Below are positions 61,882-64,000 of a stretch of 64,000 bases of DNA, piece after piece. Every line of letters begins with the position of its first letter. Within the stretch, counting starts at the first letter, position 1. The translations under genes were made by a program, and so were the position numbers. Location: the NCBI RefSeq assembly GCF_005048155.1, contig NZ_SUMB01000006.1:62001-126000 (forward strand), given 5' to 3'. The stretch is from Streptomyces piniterrae (GTDB lineage Bacteria; Actinomycetota; Actinomycetes; Streptomycetales; Streptomycetaceae). The notes under the pieces are model-generated. The model was given only the letters and a program-made list of their open reading frames with translations, was not told where the DNA came from and made no database searches.

Positions 61882-62540
61882 CCCCCGCCTCGAACGGTTC
61901 CGCAGCCGCTTCCGAGGGCGCTGCCCCCGAGTTCCTGCCGGAGCCCCGGCGCCTGGGCACCTTGGCCCGGCTCGCGCCGGAACCCATGAAGGTGGTCCTC
62001 AACTGGGGCCGCCGCTACAGCCTGTGGGTCTTCAACTTCGGGCTCGCCTGCTGCGCCATCGAGTTCATCGCCGCATCCATGGCCCGGCACGACTTCATCC
62101 GGCTCGGTGTGATCCCGTTCGCGCCCGGTCCGCGCCAGGCCGACCTGATGGTCGTCTCCGGCACCGTCACCGACAAGATGGCGCCCGCGGTCAAGCGGCT
62201 CTACGAGCAGATGCCCGAGCCGAAGTACGTCATCTCCTTCGGGGCCTGCTCCAACTGCGGCGGCCCCTACTGGGACTCGTACTCCGTCACCAAGGGCGTC
62301 GACCAGATCATCCCGGTGGACGTGTACGTACCGGGCTGCCCGCCGCGGCCGGAGGCGCTGCTGCAGGGCATCCTCAAGCTCCAGGAGAAGATCGCGCGCG
62401 AGTCGCTGGGGGAGCGGTACGGGCACGGGCGCGGCGGTCGTGGTGCCGGACGGGCGTCGGCGGCCGCGCTGCGCAGCGGGCTGGTGGAGCCGCCCGCCCC
62501 CAAGACGGCGGAGCGGCCGGCGGGGGAGGAGCCCCGATGA
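61872..62540 (+). CDS. nuoB2: NADH-quinone oxidoreductase subunit B, second copy
   Basis: A 222-residue NuoB paralogue with all four N2 ligands: FGLACCAIEF, the Cys in FGACSNCGG and the Cys in VPGCPPRPE. It differs from NuoB1 in carrying GACSNCGGPYWDS in place of GVCASSGGMFNN. A 40-residue polar N-terminus and a basic C-terminal tail flank the core. ATG 61872 lies inside nuoA2. The stop overlaps nuoC2 (ATGA). Confidence 0.93.
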   Translation: MDVTPASNGSAAASEGAAPEFLPEPRRLGTLARLAPEPMKVVLNWGRRYSLWVFNFGLACCAIEFIAASMARHDFIRLGVIPFAPGPRQADLMVVSGTVTDKMAPAVKRLYEQMPEPKYVISFGACSNCGGPYWDSYSVTKGVDQIIPVDVYVPGCPPRPEALLQGILKLQEKIARESLGERYGHGRGGRGAGRASAAALRSGLVEPPAPKTAERPAGEEPR

Positions 62541-63817
62541 GTGAGCAGCAGCCCGAGCAGCCCGAGCAGCCCGAGCAGCGGCGCGAGCCCGAGGAGCCGG
62601 CCGAGGCGGCCGCGGAGCCGACTGCCGAGCCCATCGCCGAGCCCGCTGCCGAGCCGGTCGTCGGCTGGCTGCCGCGGCCCGCGAGCGAGATCTTCGGGAC
62701 GGGGGCCACGGCGGAGCTGGCGTACGAGTTGCTGACGGTCGACGTCCCGGCCGACGGCTGGCTCGCGGCCCTGACGGCCGCCCGTGACACTCTCGGCTGC
62801 ACCTATTTCGACTGGCTGAGCGCCGTCGACGAGCCCGGCACCGGGTTCCGTATCTGCGCGCACCTCGCGAACGTGGCGCAGCCGGGGGCCGTCCACCGGC
62901 TGGTCGTGCGGACGACCGTGCCGCACGACGCGGCCGCGCTGCCCACGGCGGTGGGTGTGTACGCGGGCGCGGCCTGGCATGAGCGCGAGACCCACGAGAT
63001 GTTCGGCGTGGACTTCAGCGGCCATCCGCACCTCGTACCGCTGCTGCTTCCGGAGACCTTCGAGGGCCATCCGCTGCGCAAGGACTTCGTGCTGGCGGCT
63101 CGGGTCGCCAAGGCGTGGCCCGGGGCCAAGGAGCCGGGGGAGTCCGAGCACGGCGGGCCGAAGCGCCGTCAGATGCTGCCGCCGGGCGTCCCGGACCCGA
63201 ACGAGTGGGGCCCGCTCAAGGGCCAGCTGCCGCCCGCGCCCGCGCGGCCTGCGCGTGGTGCTCGTGCGGCCGGTGGCGCGCGTGCGGCGGGCGCCGCCGC
63301 GGGCGAGCGTCCGGCGCGGCGTACGCGGACCGCGGGCGCGGGCTCGGCGAGCCAGCAGGCGGCGGAGACGCCGGCGGCCCCGGGGGCGAGCCCGGCCGAG
63401 CGGCCCGCGCCTGCCGAACGTCCGGAGCCCGCCGCGCGTCCTGACCGGCCCGCTCGCCGTACGCGTTCCGTGAGCGAGGGCTCGGCCAGCCAGCAGGCGG
63501 CACCGGCCGACGAGGCGCCGGCGGCGACGGGTGCCCCGGCGGCCCCGCCCTCCTCCGACGCGCCCTGGCACCACGCGCGCCCGGCCTTCGCCGACGACGA
63601 GCAGAAACCGCAGGCCGAGCAGAAGCCGGAGGCCAAGCAGGAGCCGGAGGCCGAGCAGAAACCGCAGGCCAAGAAGGAGCCAGTGGCCGAACAGCCCCCG
63701 GCCCCGAAGCCCGAGTCCGAGCCGAAGCCCGAGGCCAAGCCCGAGCCCCAGGCCAAGCCCGAGGCCCCCGCCCAGCCCCCCACCCCCCAAGACCCGGCAG
63801 GAGGCGACACCCCATGA
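62537..63817 (+). CDS. nuoC2: NADH-quinone oxidoreductase subunit C-like protein with long disordered tail
   Basis: A 426-residue protein whose core, about residues 60-215, is NuoC: DWLSAVDEPGTGFRICAHLA, HERETHEMFGVDFSGHPHL, PETFEGHPLRKDFVLA. The N-terminus has QPE repeats and acidic Ala-rich sequence. The last 200 residues are Ala/Arg/Pro then Lys/Pro/Glu repeats (EQKPEAKQEPEAEQKPQAKK) with no NuoD similarity, so this is not a CD fusion. ATG 62537 and the stop both overlap neighbours. No NuoD gene follows. Confidence 0.9.
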   Translation: MSEQQPEQPEQPEQRREPEEPAEAAAEPTAEPIAEPAAEPVVGWLPRPASEIFGTGATAELAYELLTVDVPADGWLAALTAARDTLGCTYFDWLSAVDEPGTGFRICAHLANVAQPGAVHRLVVRTTVPHDAAALPTAVGVYAGAAWHERETHEMFGVDFSGHPHLVPLLLPETFEGHPLRKDFVLAARVAKAWPGAKEPGESEHGGPKRRQMLPPGVPDPNEWGPLKGQLPPAPARPARGARAAGGARAAGAAAGERPARRTRTAGAGSASQQAAETPAAPGASPAERPAPAERPEPAARPDRPARRTRSVSEGSASQQAAPADEAPAATGAPAAPPSSDAPWHHARPAFADDEQKPQAEQKPEAKQEPEAEQKPQAKKEPVAEQPPAPKPESEPKPEAKPEPQAKPEAPAQPPTPQDPAGGDTP

Positions 63818-63894
63818 GCGAGCGCAGCGAGCGAATCAACAAGAGGTGCGCCCCTCGTGAATGCGAGGCCGAGGGCAGCGAGGTTTCGGCATGA
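63814..63894 (+). CDS. 26-codon ORF coupled at both ends between nuoC2 and nuoH2
   Basis: ATG 63814 overlaps the nuoC2 stop (ATGA), and the TGA at 63892-63894 overlaps the nuoH2 ATG (ATGA). The peptide begins MSERSERINKRC and ends EAEGSEVSA. The opening nucleotide string, ATGAGCGAGCGCAGCGAGCG, is one I believe recurs at many sites in Streptomyces genomes, so this may be an inserted small repeat that carries a usable start rather than a true protein gene. It occupies the place where nuoD would be. Confidence 0.45.
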   Translation: MSERSERINKRCAPRECEAEGSEVSA

Positions 63895-64000
63895 GCGACG
63901 CTCTCGATATCGCGCTTCGCCTCGGCGCCGTCTTCGTCGTGTTCCTGGTCCTCCCCCTCGTCATCGGCCAGACCGAGCACAAGGTCATGGCCCACATGCA
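63891..64000 (+). CDS. nuoH2: NADH-quinone oxidoreductase subunit H, second copy, 5' part only
   Basis: The first 36 residues fit a NuoH N-terminus: MSDALDIALRLGAVFVVFLV, then LPLVIGQTEHKVMAHMQ, matching the VVAWMQLRIGP region of NuoH1. The window ends at 64000. ATG 63891 overlaps the preceding short ORF by 4 bp. Confidence 0.85.
   Translation, partial: MSDALDIALRLGAVFVVFLVLPLVIGQTEHKVMAHM

Noticed and set aside
62537..63817. NuoCD fusion in the second cluster
   Set aside because: The C-terminal 200 residues are Lys/Pro/Glu repeats without any NuoD motif.

Overview
The window is chromosomal DNA of a high-GC actinomycete, almost certainly Streptomyces or a close relative. The evidence is the very high GC with G/C-ending codons, many GTG starts, purine-rich ribosome sites, the futalosine menaquinone genes mqnA and mqnC, a 14-gene nuo operon with ATGA/GTGA overlaps, a second partial nuo cluster, and typical genus proteins (zinc-ribbon membrane proteins, LuxR-type two-component genes with HisKA_3 kinases, an EccD-like protein). 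No rRNA, tRNA, CRISPR array, transposase or phage gene was seen.

Layout. 1-6.7 kb: a truncated hypothetical gene, a promoter region with palindromic sites, a long-chain acyl-CoA synthetase, a large membrane-anchored TPR protein, two small zinc-ribbon proteins and a cold-shock protein. 6.9-18.2 kb: a quinone block with mqnA, a frameshifted small gene, a Ser/Thr kinase, mqnC, a degenerate amidohydrolase, menG, a zinc-ribbon membrane protein, a GNAT acetyltransferase and a geranylgeranyl-reductase-family flavoprotein (likely MenJ-type). 18.3-21.4 kb: a secreted anchored protein, a long non-coding repeat element (copy 1), an NlpC/P60 hydrolase and a long divergent regulatory region with a Rex-like operator. 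21.4-37.6 kb: nuoABCDEFGHIJKLMN, complex I. 37.7-48.9 kb: a lipoprotein, fumarylacetoacetase, an ATP-grasp/flavoprotein pair, polyprenyl diphosphate synthase, a LolA-like protein, an ABC-2 exporter and RarD. 48.97-49.67 kb: copy 2 of the repeat element. 49.7-57.4 kb: 2-oxoacid:ferredoxin oxidoreductase (korAB), one response regulator with two paralogous histidine kinases, and an RDD protein. 57.5-61.2 kb: an orphan type VII secretion-like pair, EccD plus an EspI-like proline-rich ATPase. 61.5-64 kb: the start of a second nuo cluster (nuoA2, B2, C2, a 26-codon coupled ORF, nuoH2), cut by the window end.

How it fits together. Much of the window is one respiratory theme. MqnA, MqnC, MenG, a polyprenyl synthase and a MenJ-like reductase supply and tailor menaquinone. 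Complex I reduces it from NADH under a likely Rex redox control. KorAB makes reduced ferredoxin a few genes before a second complex-I-like cluster that has no nuoD between nuoC2 and nuoH2.

The most unusual signal is a pair of intergenic elements, about 580 bp and 700 bp, built from convergent arms. Each arm carries tandem units of roughly 80 bp and a head hairpin. All four hairpins keep a GACTYCGTC loop while their stems differ in sequence but remain paired. I do not recognise this as a named family.
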